Positions 8,970-16,440 of a DNA stretch of 64,000 nt are shown in pieces. Both the position numbers and the translations under genes were made by a program. How positions within the stretch are numbered: the stretch's first letter is position 1; the number at the start of each line of letters is the position of its first letter. The stretch lies in the NCBI RefSeq assembly GCF_002165305.2, contig NZ_CP032286.1, forward strand, positions 2,604,001 through 2,668,000, read 5' to 3'. The notes below the pieces were generated by a model. The model was not told where the DNA came from. It was given only the letters and a program-made list of their open reading frames with translations, and did not search any database. The DNA comes from Acinetobacter sp. WCHA55. GTDB lineage: Bacteria > Pseudomonadota > Gammaproteobacteria > Pseudomonadales > Moraxellaceae.

Positions 8970-9857
8970 TTATCCTTGCTTTAACAACGTGACTTCATGT
9001 GCAGAGAGCATTGGGATTTGTTCTGGCTGTGCAATACCCATTTCATGCCAGATCTGCAATCCATCATTTTTGCCAAACCAGCGCTGCTTTTGCTGCTCAA
9101 GTTGTTGTTGCTGTTGCAGTAACTGTTCCAAATCCAAACTGGCAGCAGCTTGATTCAATTGTGCTGAAATTGCATCACGAATATCAGTCACGTCATCCTC
9201 AACCAAGACTTGCACATGGTTGAGTAAATAACGATGCTTACCGCCAGTCACGCGCCAGACTAAAGCACGATCTTTAGAGTCAAACTCTTCCACACCTTTC
9301 ACTGTTTCAATAACTTCAGGACCTGACAAAGCTAAACGACCTTCTTCCGTCATAATGATGGTGCTGCTTAAGCAAGCACTAATACCCATACCACCAAACG
9401 CACCACAGGTTCCGCCAATGATGGTAATAATTGGAATACCCGCATTTCGGACTTGCAACATGGCACGCATAATTTCCGAAATGGCAATGAGACCTGCATT
9501 GGCTTCATGCAAGCGTACACCGCCAGAATCCACAAAAAATACCACTGCTTGTGATTGATCCTGAATGGCTTTCTGCAATAGACCGACAATCTTTGCTCCG
9601 TGGATTTCACCTACTGCACCACCCATGAATTGTCCTTCTTGGGCAATGATATGAATTGGCGTTTGACCGATAGATGCTGTACCAATGATCACACCGTCAT
9701 CAAAACTGCCCGGAATATCCAAAGCGGCTAAATGTGGACTGGCTTCAATTTCTGCTGGCTTTAATATTTCTTGAAAGCTGTTGTCGTCTACTACGGCCTG
9801 AATACGTGCACGTGCAGTTTTTTCATAAAAACTGTTTTTTAACATCACTAAATCCAT
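8970..9857 (-). CDS. mdcD: Malonate decarboxylase, beta subunit
   Basis: Beta subunit, 295 residues, of the MdcDE decarboxylase. It has a carboxyltransferase fold with VVFFVDSGGVRLHEANAG near residue 105 and the glycine-rich GGTCGAFGGMGISA around residue 145 that forms the oxyanion hole region. A Gln-rich stretch (LEQLLQQQQQLEQQKQRWF) near residue 250 is a short coiled-coil-like segment. AAGGGAG lies 8 bases before the ATG. No biotin subunit or membrane decarboxylase (MadB) is seen, so this is the soluble, biotin-independent type. Confidence 0.94.
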   Translation of the reverse strand: MDLVMLKNSFYEKTARARIQAVVDDNSFQEILKPAEIEASPHLAALDIPGSFDDGVIIGTASIGQTPIHIIAQEGQFMGGAVGEIHGAKIVGLLQKAIQDQSQAVVFFVDSGGVRLHEANAGLIAISEIMRAMLQVRNAGIPIITIIGGTCGAFGGMGISACLSSTIIMTEEGRLALSGPEVIETVKGVEEFDSKDRALVWRVTGGKHRYLLNHVQVLVEDDVTDIRDAISAQLNQAAASLDLEQLLQQQQQLEQQKQRWFGKNDGLQIWHEMGIAQPEQIPMLSAHEVTLLKQG

Positions 9858-9860
9858 GTT

Positions 9861-10169
9861 TTATTCTCCCTTAAACATAGAAATGGCTTGGCTCAGGCGC
9901 AAATTCACCACTGCTGGAGTCGCCCCCATATCATTCAATTGGAATTTTAACCCTGCCACAGCATGACGCTGTGCAAATTCATTCAAGACCGATTGCCAAA
10001 CATGTTGGAAACCCACTGCTGAAGTCGTGACTTCTACTTGGCATACATTGGCTTGATCATGCTGAGACACCAGCACTTCTAAATTTCCAGAACCGACCAC
10101 ACCACAAATGACTGGGGCTTTTTCTACAGTCAATGGTGCAGACTGTATTTCAAATTTTAACTTTTCCAT
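9861..10169 (-). CDS. mdcC: Malonate decarboxylase acyl carrier protein, delta subunit
   Basis: Small acyl carrier protein, 102 residues, bearing the phosphoribosyl-dephospho-CoA arm on which malonyl is decarboxylated. I choose the ATG at 10169 (MEKLKFEIQSAP), since the longer reading frame runs back into mdcA. The motif CGVVGSGNLEVLVS around residue 25 contains the Ser expected to carry the prosthetic group. It lies 5 bases after mdcA and 3 bases before mdcD. Confidence 0.93.
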   Translation of the reverse strand: MEKLKFEIQSAPLTVEKAPVICGVVGSGNLEVLVSQHDQANVCQVEVTTSAVGFQHVWQSVLNEFAQRHAVAGLKFQLNDMGATPAVVNLRLSQAISMFKGE

Positions 10170-10174
10170 GTAAA

Positions 10175-11830
10175 TCACCAATTTCTGAAGCGACTTGGAG
10201 GACTGTATAAACCGCCCGACCATTTAACTAAATCTTTGACTGATTTGGCTGCAAGCAAATCACGGCTGACCTGTGTCGGGTCAATGCCTAAATCTTCAGG
10301 ACGTTGAATAATGCCGCGTTGGCGTAATTCTTCAACCTTGGCAGCATCACGCTTCATACCCACTGGGGTATAACCTGCTACACCACGAATGGCTTGTTCG
10401 CGTTCTTCTGCTGTCCGGCAAAGCAGTAAATTGGCAATACCTTCTTCTGTGACAATATGAGTGACATCTTCACCATAGATCATGATGGGTGGAAGCTCAC
10501 TTTCCATTTTGTCTTGAAGTTGCCATGCATCTAGCTCTTCAACAAATACAGGATGCATATGTTCACGGTATGTTTCGACGGTTTGCACCACCAACTTACG
10601 TCCTTTAATCAGCTTGCCATCGGTCGCTTCACGACCTGCCTTGGTATAAGCATAACTGGCATGACGACGACCATGCGGATCGGAACCCATATTTGGTGCA
10701 CCACCAAAACCAGAGATACGATCGACCGTAGCTGTAGAACTGTTGCCTTGTAAATCAATCTGCAACGTCGAACCAATGAACAAGTCACAGGCATATAGAC
10801 CCGCAGTTTGGCTAAAGGCTCGGTTGGAACGCATGCTGCCATCACTGCCTGTAAAGAACACATCTGGACGTTCTTTAATGTAGTCTTCCATACCGACTTC
10901 TGAGCCGAAGCTATGGACAGAATCGACAAAGCCACTTTCAATTGCTGGAATCAGGGTCGGATGCGGATTCAATGCCCAGTTGGTACAAATCTGCCCCTTT
11001 AGCCCTAAAGATTCGCCATAGGTTGGTAATAACAATTCAATGGCTGCGGTATCAAAACCAATCCCGTGATTCAAACGCTTAATTTGATACGGCGCATAGA
11101 TCCCTTTAATGACCATCATCGCCATTAAAATTTGCACTTCAGTAATTTGTGCAGGGTCACGGGTAAAAAGTGGTTCTATATAGTTATGCTTGGGACTTTC
11201 GATATAGAAGTCTACCCAATCCGCAGGCACATCGACACGTGGTAACTTATCAACAATTTCATTGACCTGTGCAATGACAATCCCGCTCTTGAACGCAGTC
11301 GCTTCAACAATTGCAGGGGTATCTTCCGTATTTGCACCTGTATATAAGTTGCCTTCACGGTCTGCTGCATGTGCAGTAATCAAGCATACATTTGGTGTCA
11401 GGTCGATAAAGTAACGACCATACAACTCTAAATAGGTATGAATTGAACCAATACTGATTTTTTGCTGCTGAACCAACTGTGCTAAGCGCAAACTTTGTGG
11501 GCCTGCAAATGAAAAATCGACTTTAGAGGCAATGCCCTTTTCAAACACATCAATATGACTCGGCAAAGCCAAAACCGATTGCACGATGTGTAAGTCATGA
11601 ACCACGTCTGGATTACATTGACTTAAGCATTTTGAAAGGAAATCCGCTTGTTTCTGGTTATTCCCTTCTAAACAAACTCGGTCACCACTGGCAATAACAG
11701 TTTCTAAAAGTTCAATGACACGCGCATGTTCAACTTGTTTGCTAAAACCTTTTTGTTGTGCAAGATCTAGCTTTGCTTGTCTGCGTGTGCGCTGCTTATC
11801 CCATAAGCGCTTCTTAACCATTTGGTTCAT
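10175..11830 (-). CDS. mdcA: Malonate decarboxylase, alpha subunit (acetyl-S-ACP:malonate ACP transferase)
   Basis: Alpha subunit, 551 residues. It exchanges acetyl for malonate on MdcC, releasing acetate and regenerating malonyl-S-ACP. It belongs to the CoA-transferase superfamily and has the expected length. Family segments seen include the N-terminal KKRLWDKQRTRRQAKL, SGFVDSVHSFGSEVGMEDY, GFGGAPNMGSDPHGRRHAS near residue 375, and VTEEGIANLLLCRTAEER near residue 460. AAGGTG sits 6 bases before the ATG. It follows mdcM by 21 bases. Confidence 0.95.
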   Translation of the reverse strand: MNQMVKKRLWDKQRTRRQAKLDLAQQKGFSKQVEHARVIELLETVIASGDRVCLEGNNQKQADFLSKCLSQCNPDVVHDLHIVQSVLALPSHIDVFEKGIASKVDFSFAGPQSLRLAQLVQQQKISIGSIHTYLELYGRYFIDLTPNVCLITAHAADREGNLYTGANTEDTPAIVEATAFKSGIVIAQVNEIVDKLPRVDVPADWVDFYIESPKHNYIEPLFTRDPAQITEVQILMAMMVIKGIYAPYQIKRLNHGIGFDTAAIELLLPTYGESLGLKGQICTNWALNPHPTLIPAIESGFVDSVHSFGSEVGMEDYIKERPDVFFTGSDGSMRSNRAFSQTAGLYACDLFIGSTLQIDLQGNSSTATVDRISGFGGAPNMGSDPHGRRHASYAYTKAGREATDGKLIKGRKLVVQTVETYREHMHPVFVEELDAWQLQDKMESELPPIMIYGEDVTHIVTEEGIANLLLCRTAEEREQAIRGVAGYTPVGMKRDAAKVEELRQRGIIQRPEDLGIDPTQVSRDLLAAKSVKDLVKWSGGLYSPPSRFRNW

Positions 11831-11851
11831 GTTGACACCTTTATGCTTTGA

Positions 11852-12613
11852 TTAACCGAAAATGACATTGATCGTAAGGAAAAACACCGATGGTCCAAGT
11901 AAACAACCCAAACCTGTATAGAATGTTGCAACTAAGGCACCATAAGGCACTAGGCGTACATCTGTACCCGCCAAACCTGCTGCTGTGCCACTGGTCGTTC
12001 CTGCCATTCCACCAAAAACCATTGCAGAACGTGGACTTTTGAGATACATAAATTTTGCGAATAACGGTGTACCAACCATGAAAAACACCGCTTTAATCAG
12101 ACCAATTGCAATTGATAATGCAATCACTTCTGAGCTTGCACCGATGGCTGAACCCGTTACTGGGCCAACGATATAGGTCATCGCACCTGCGCCAATCGTG
12201 GTCATCGAAACGGGATCTTTATAGCCCATCAACCACGCCACCATGGCACCGATCAAAAATGGAATCACGCAGCCAAGTGCAAGTGCGATCAGACCCACCT
12301 TTCCTGCTTTTTTCACTTCTTTGACGTCGACTTCAAACGCCGTTGATGCAATGGCCAAGTCACGAATCATGGCACCACCGAGTAAAGCGAAACCTGAGAA
12401 AATGGCGATATCTGAAATGCCCTTTTCACCTTGAGTATAAATTCCTGCAAAATAAGCTAAGACCAGCCCCATAGTGATGGCGATAGCTGAGCTTTGTAAC
12501 TTCCCTTTGGTGAGATATTTCGACAAAAGATGCGACACATACATCATCAACCCAGTCACTGCGAGCGCCGCGACGAGGGCATTTTTGGTAAAAACCGTAA
12601 TTATTTCTTCCAT
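11852..12613 (-). CDS. mdcM: Malonate transporter, MadM family subunit
   Basis: Integral membrane protein of 253 residues, large subunit of the two-part malonate/sodium symporter MadLM family. Several hydrophobic helices are visible along the whole length, with conserved glycine-rich loops (MTTIGAGAMTYIVGPVTGSAIG near residue 140 and MAGTTSGTAAGLAGTDVR near residue 210). It lies 63 bases after mdcL and 21 before mdcA, between transport and enzyme genes as in A. calcoaceticus. Confidence 0.9.
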   Translation of the reverse strand: MEEIITVFTKNALVAALAVTGLMMYVSHLLSKYLTKGKLQSSAIAITMGLVLAYFAGIYTQGEKGISDIAIFSGFALLGGAMIRDLAIASTAFEVDVKEVKKAGKVGLIALALGCVIPFLIGAMVAWLMGYKDPVSMTTIGAGAMTYIVGPVTGSAIGASSEVIALSIAIGLIKAVFFMVGTPLFAKFMYLKSPRSAMVFGGMAGTTSGTAAGLAGTDVRLVPYGALVATFYTGLGCLLGPSVFFLTINVIFG

Positions 12614-12676
12614 TGCGTTTCTTCCTTGTAACCGTACAACTGATTGTTATTTCGTGTTATGACAACACCCTTGTCC

Positions 12677-13078
12677 TTAAACGGCTTTTTCAGTTGGCTC
12701 TACAGCCCATTCATAGCTGTCATAGTCGCCACTGGATTTATTCAACCAACGAATCACCAAGACAGTACCAATCAAAGAAGCAAGCGAAACAATTAGACCC
12801 AACATCCCGCCCGACATAGCAGCAACAACGTTTTGGCCTGCCGACATGGCAACCACGATTGGAATGTACATACCTGACCAGTACAACACACCAAATTGAG
12901 TCACTTGAGGTAAGTGCCCACGTTTAGCTAACAGTTCCTTCGATAGAATTAATAAAATCATGGCGATGGCCACACCACCTACATTGGCTTGCACACCCAG
13001 TGCAATCCCGAGGGCATTACCTAGATAAACACCAAGTAAATGGCAGACTGCCAATATGGCTGTTCCGTAAATAATCAT
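12677..13078 (-). CDS. mdcL: Malonate transporter, MadL family subunit
   Basis: Small membrane protein of 133 residues with about four hydrophobic helices, the MadL-type partner of MdcM in malonate uptake. Segments such as HLLGVYLGNALGIALGVQ and GGVAIAMILLILSKELL are typical. The first gene of the operon; GGGAGGA lies 8 bases before the ATG. It diverges from the GntR-type gene at 13216, with two inverted-repeat operators between them. Confidence 0.9.
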   Translation of the reverse strand: MIIYGTAILAVCHLLGVYLGNALGIALGVQANVGGVAIAMILLILSKELLAKRGHLPQVTQFGVLYWSGMYIPIVVAMSAGQNVVAAMSGGMLGLIVSLASLIGTVLVIRWLNKSSGDYDSYEWAVEPTEKAV

Positions 13079-13160
13079 TGCTGAATCCTCCCTGGATCAT
13101 GCAGCGCTTCTAATAATCTGACTTATAATTTGCTATAGTTATAGCTTATCTGTATCCAGT

Positions 13161-13202
13161 GTACAATGTTTTGTACTCAAATAAACATAAATTGTATACA
13201 AT
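13161..13202. promoter_or_regulatory. Two palindromic operators between mdcL and mdcY
   Basis: Two inverted repeats lie in the 137-base divergent region. GTACAATGTTTTGTAC at 13161-13176 is GTACAA-N4-TTGTAC, and ATTGTATACAAT at 13191-13202 is a perfect 12-base palindrome. From memory of the A. calcoaceticus literature, ATTGTATACAAT is the site reported for the MdcY repressor. The second site ends 13 bases before the mdcY start codon, so the regulator probably also controls itself. Confidence 0.85.
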
Positions 13203-13215
13203 TTTTTGGTGATGT

Positions 13216-13884
13216 ATGACTTCAATTGCGGAACTCCCTCTTTCTATTCAAATTAGTAAAAAATTAGAGGACGATATTATTTATGGCTTTTTCCTGCCTG
13301 GGACTAAGCTAGATGAACAAGAACTTTGCGAACGCTATGGTGCTTCACGTACCCCAATTCGTGAGGCATTAAAACTATTGGCTGCTGAAGGATTGGTTGA
13401 AATTCGCCCACGTCGTGGCGCAATTATTCCAGCCATTAATTCACTTACTCTATGTGAAATGTTTGAGGTGATGGCTGAGTTAGAAGCCATGTGTGGACGT
13501 TTAGCCGCACGGCGCATTCAACCTGAAGAAAAGCAAGAATTACAGCGCTTACATCAGTTATGTCAGGATTATTTAAATCAGAACGACTCAGAAAATTATT
13601 ATGAGGCCAACCGTCTATTTCACTTTGCCATTTATCAGGCCAGTCATAATGCTTTTTTAATTGAGCAAGCCTGTACTCTGCATAAACGTTTGCATCCCTA
13701 TCGTCGTTTGCAACTCCGTGTGAATAACCGTATGAACAATTCATTCTCTGAACATAATGAAATTCTGGAAGCAATTTTTGCGGGGAATGAACAGCAAGCC
13801 GAAGCTCTACTGAAAGCCCATGTTGTAATTCAAGGACAGAAATTTACCGACTTTATTTCAACGTTAGAACATTTAAATGCTTAA
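13216..13884 (+). CDS. mdcY: GntR-family repressor of the malonate operon
   Basis: Transcription regulator of 222 residues. Residues 10-75 form a GntR winged helix (DELCERYGASRTPIREAL-type recognition helix; here DEQELCERYGASRTPIREAL), and residues 85-215 form an all-helical FCD ligand domain with the metal-binding type residues (D/H spaced as EANRLFHFAIYQASHN). MdcY represses mdcLMACDEGBH until malonate is present. Its divergent position and the palindromes upstream support this role. The FCD ligand is likely malonate or malonyl-CoA, which is inference from the operon. Confidence 0.88.
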   Translation: MTSIAELPLSIQISKKLEDDIIYGFFLPGTKLDEQELCERYGASRTPIREALKLLAAEGLVEIRPRRGAIIPAINSLTLCEMFEVMAELEAMCGRLAARRIQPEEKQELQRLHQLCQDYLNQNDSENYYEANRLFHFAIYQASHNAFLIEQACTLHKRLHPYRRLQLRVNNRMNNSFSEHNEILEAIFAGNEQQAEALLKAHVVIQGQKFTDFISTLEHLNA

Positions 13885-13967
13885 CTAGAAACTGAACTTG
13901 TTTGAGCTGAGTTGTTCATGTTTTTGATGTTTAGCTTCATGTTTAAGACCATTCATGTAGCGAAGAT

Positions 13968-14007
13968 AAATACCAAGAAATACGTATCGATTTCTTGGTA
14001 TTTTTTT
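13968..14007 (+). terminator. Intrinsic terminator after mdcY
   Basis: A long hairpin AAATACCAAGAAAT (13968-13981) and ATTTCTTGGTATTT (13990-14003), 8-base loop, followed by a run of T. It ends the mdcY transcript. The rest of the 305-base gap to 14190 shows no gene. Confidence 0.85.
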
Positions 14008-14189
14008 CTTGATGAGCACCTTGATTAGAGCGATATCATGTGGCTTTTCTACCTATAAACCCACCGGATTGAAATCAAGAAGTGACGTGAACGATGCACA
14101 ACTGCTCTACGTATGATGATGCGATATAGAAATCAGCACTCACATGACATATGATGTCTTATATCTAGTTTTATGTTGAATACTTTCTT

Positions 14190-15146
14190 ATGTCGACTCT
14201 CAAAGTAACCTGTGCTGAAAAATATGTTTTGATTGATCAGCAGTTTCAATTTGACTTTCCAGTGCAATACACTGAGTTCCAACAGCTTGATCAAGCACAG
14301 TTTGAAACACAAGTTCACAACCAAGATATCATTATTATTAGTGACTTAAATGTGAATGAACAAGTTCTCGCTAATAATCCAAGCCTTAAACTGTTAGCCC
14401 TCTGCTCTACGGGGTTTAACCACGTGAACTTGACGTTGCTTAAACAACATGGTGTACAAGTCTGCAATATCCGAGGTTATGCAGGTGATGCTGTTGCAGA
14501 ACATGCATTTACTCTAATGATTAACCTCATTAAAAACTTTAACCAACAAGTTGATGGCGTGAAACAAGGGCTTTGGTCAACTGGTAACAGTTCATTTTAT
14601 CTTGCAGCCCCAATGGGTGAACTTAAAAACAAGACCCTAACCATCATGGGTAAAGGTGAAATTGGCTTATCGCTAGCGCAAAAAGCTGAAGCATTTGGCA
14701 TGAAGGTAATTTACAGTGAACGTAAAAATGCTGAGCAATGCCGTGATGGCTATGTGCCATTTGAGCAAGCTGTACAACAGGCTGATATTTTGTCTTTACA
14801 TTGCGAACTCAATACAGACACTCAACATATGATTGATGCTTCTGTATTCAAGCTTATGAAAGATAAGAGTATTCTGATTAATGTTGGACGTGGAGGCTTA
14901 GTGCATGATGCCGACTTGATTGCAGCCATTGAAAGCAAAAAAATTGCGGGCTTTGGTGCGGATGTTTTAGATCAAGAACCTCCTGCCGAGAATCACTCTT
15001 TACTGCAATTGCAACATCAACATGACAATGTGCTAATTACTGGTCATATTGCTTGGGGGACAGACGAAGCACAGCAACGTTTATTTGACATTTTACAAAG
15101 TAATATCAATCAAAATATGCAAGGTATAGAGCAAAATCTTGTTTAA
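14190..15146 (+). CDS. D-2-hydroxyacid dehydrogenase (hydroxypyruvate/glyoxylate reductase-like)
   Basis: NAD(P)-dependent reductase of 318 residues interconverting a 2-ketoacid and its D-2-hydroxyacid. The catalytic domain (residues 1-95 and 280-318) surrounds a Rossmann domain whose dinucleotide motif is TIMGKGEIGLSLAQKAEAFG (GxGxxG with a Lys in the second position). Catalytic residues appear in INVGRGGLVHDADL (Arg), VLDQEPP (Glu) and TGHIAWG (His). The substrate cannot be told from sequence; glycerate dehydrogenase (HprA)-like enzymes are closest in pattern. It stands alone between two terminators. No strong ribosome-binding site precedes the ATG at 14190. Confidence 0.8.
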   Translation: MSTLKVTCAEKYVLIDQQFQFDFPVQYTEFQQLDQAQFETQVHNQDIIIISDLNVNEQVLANNPSLKLLALCSTGFNHVNLTLLKQHGVQVCNIRGYAGDAVAEHAFTLMINLIKNFNQQVDGVKQGLWSTGNSSFYLAAPMGELKNKTLTIMGKGEIGLSLAQKAEAFGMKVIYSERKNAEQCRDGYVPFEQAVQQADILSLHCELNTDTQHMIDASVFKLMKDKSILINVGRGGLVHDADLIAAIESKKIAGFGADVLDQEPPAENHSLLQLQHQHDNVLITGHIAWGTDEAQQRLFDILQSNINQNMQGIEQNLV

Positions 15147-15178
15147 ATACATCATGCTTCAATAGACTCTGTATCAAT

Positions 15179-15219
15179 AAAAAAAGCAGCTGACTCGAAT
15201 TAAGTCATGCTGCTTTTTT
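15179..15219. terminator. Bidirectional intrinsic terminator
   Basis: AAAAAAGCAGC-TGACT pairs with AGTCATGCTGCTTTTTT, with one bulged base and a short loop. It has A-run and T-run flanks and lies between the convergent ends of the dehydrogenase (15146) and the GntR gene (15253), so it can stop both. Confidence 0.85.
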
Positions 15220-15252
15220 ATATCAGAACTTTAATCGTCGTTAGTCCTAAAA

Positions 15253-15966
15253 CTATTGCTTAAACTTTTTAATGCTTTTGGAGAGATGCGCGCGCATCAT
15301 TTGACGTGCCAAAAGTCCATCTTGATCTACAATCGCATTGAAAATATTGACATGGTCATGATGTACGTTTTTTAAATAATCTTCACGATTCACAGGGCTG
15401 TGTTCAATGGATTTTACTCGCGCGCGCGGAATAATTTTTTCACCTAAGTATTTCAGAAAATCAACAAAATATTGATTTTCAGATGCCTCGGCAATTGCAA
15501 TATGAAAGTCATAATCCGCTTTCACTGTACCGTCATTCACATCAGACGAAATATGCTTTTCAAAGTCATCCAATGCTACTTTCATTTTATCAATATGCAC
15601 TTGTTTACGACGTTCTGAAGCAAGAAATACTGCCTCTGACTCTAAACTTATCCGCAATTCCAGTAAGGCCACAATGTCATTGATGGTTTCTAGGCTGGCA
15701 TTTGAAAGTAAAAAATTTTGCTCTGTGGTTTGCTCTTTGACAAAAGTACCAATGCCATGACGGGTTTCGACATAACCCAAAGAGCGTAATTCGGTAATAG
15801 CCTCTCGAATAACCGAACGACTCACTTCAAACTGTTCAATCAGTTCAAGTTCTGTCGGAATTTTCTCTCCAACCGTAAAGTCTCCTGATTGAATTTTTTC
15901 AATCAATTGCGCGACGATGATTTGGCTTAATTTTTTTGTTGATCTAGATTTAATCGCACTAGACAT
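15253..15966 (-). CDS. GntR/FadR-subfamily regulator, probable regulator of aldarate genes
   Basis: Regulator of 237 residues with an N-terminal winged helix (EKIPTELELIEQFEVSRSVIREAI, residues 35-60) and a C-terminal FCD domain (LRISLESEAVFLASER near residue 100; DYDFHIAIAEASENQYF near residue 150, which carries the Asp/His metal-site pattern). FadR/FCD regulators of this type commonly sense sugar acids. Its position beside the semialdehyde dehydrogenase and kdgD genes suggests it controls galactarate/glucarate use. A 15-base palindrome in the kdgD-transporter gap (19300-19314) is a candidate operator. Confidence 0.75.
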   Translation of the reverse strand: MSSAIKSRSTKKLSQIIVAQLIEKIQSGDFTVGEKIPTELELIEQFEVSRSVIREAITELRSLGYVETRHGIGTFVKEQTTEQNFLLSNASLETINDIVALLELRISLESEAVFLASERRKQVHIDKMKVALDDFEKHISSDVNDGTVKADYDFHIAIAEASENQYFVDFLKYLGEKIIPRARVKSIEHSPVNREDYLKNVHHDHVNIFNAIVDQDGLLARQMMRAHLSKSIKKFKQ

Positions 15967-16009
15967 AATGAAAGAGACTCACCAAATATTGGAAAATTAG
16001 AGACTTAGT

Positions 16010-16042
16010 TTACTATAACCCGCCCCAATAGTCCTATAGTAA
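16010..16042. repeat. Inverted repeat upstream of the FadR-type regulator
   Basis: TTACTATA at 16010-16017 and TATAGTAA at 16035-16042 form perfect 8-base arms 17 bases apart. It lies 44-76 bases upstream of the regulator start and could be part of its promoter or an autoregulatory site. Function unproven. Confidence 0.35.
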
Positions 16043-16182
16043 GTTGTTTGGACTTCAGTTGTTATCGGGAGTAGGGATACATCATATCAGTCTGATCGTT
16101 TCATTCAAACTAACACTGTTTATTCAAAAAAGGAAATACAAGCCTGACATGCTCGGGCACTATATTTTGAAGCCCAAAGCCT

Positions 16183-16374
16183 TCAGTAAGATTCGGACTG
16201 TTTTGGAAATTTCGCCTCTAACTCTGCTTTTTTATAGGCTTCATAAGACGCTTTGCTAATGATGACCGCAGACTCTCGGCCTTTACGGGTAATTTCGACA
16301 GGATCACCCGCAACTGCTTTATCCATAATCATAGACAACAGCGCTTTGGCATTACTACAGTTAAAACTTTCCAT
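16183..16374 (-). CDS. Orphan Phd/YefM-family antitoxin
   Basis: Small protein of 63 residues starting at the ATG at 16374 (MESFNCSNAKALLSMI), with AGGAAAG upstream. The pattern ARALLSxIxDxAVAGxPVEITRKGR-SAVIISxxxYEAY is that of Phd/YefM antitoxins, which bind DNA through the N-terminal part and neutralise a toxin with the C-terminal helix. The 216 bases that follow on the same strand have no reading frame long enough for a RelE, Doc or YoeB toxin. It may be a solitary antitoxin used as a repressor, or a relic. An upstream extension of the frame runs into a terminator hairpin and is unlikely. Confidence 0.7.
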   Translation of the reverse strand: MESFNCSNAKALLSMIMDKAVAGDPVEITRKGRESAVIISKASYEAYKKAELEAKFPKQSESY

Positions 16375-16387
16375 AGAATTCTTTCCT

Positions 16388-16422
16388 AAAAAAGCCACGC
16401 CATGATTCATCATAGCGTGGCT
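16388..16422 (-). terminator. Intrinsic terminator after the semialdehyde dehydrogenase gene
   Basis: On the minus strand AGCCACGC (16422-16415) pairs with GCGTGGCT (16400-16393) and is followed by TTTTT. The loop itself contains ATGAT/ATCAT arms. It separates the kdgD-dehydrogenase transcript from the antitoxin gene. Confidence 0.85.
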
Positions 16423-16440
16423 CTTGTGCTCTTAAGTCAA

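Noticed and set aside
9368..9610. 80-codon minus-strand frame inside mdcD.
   Set aside because: It overlaps the well-supported mdcD gene in another frame and matches no family.
10609..10941. 110-codon minus-strand frame inside mdcA.
   Set aside because: Out-of-frame shadow of mdcA with no start signal or family resemblance.
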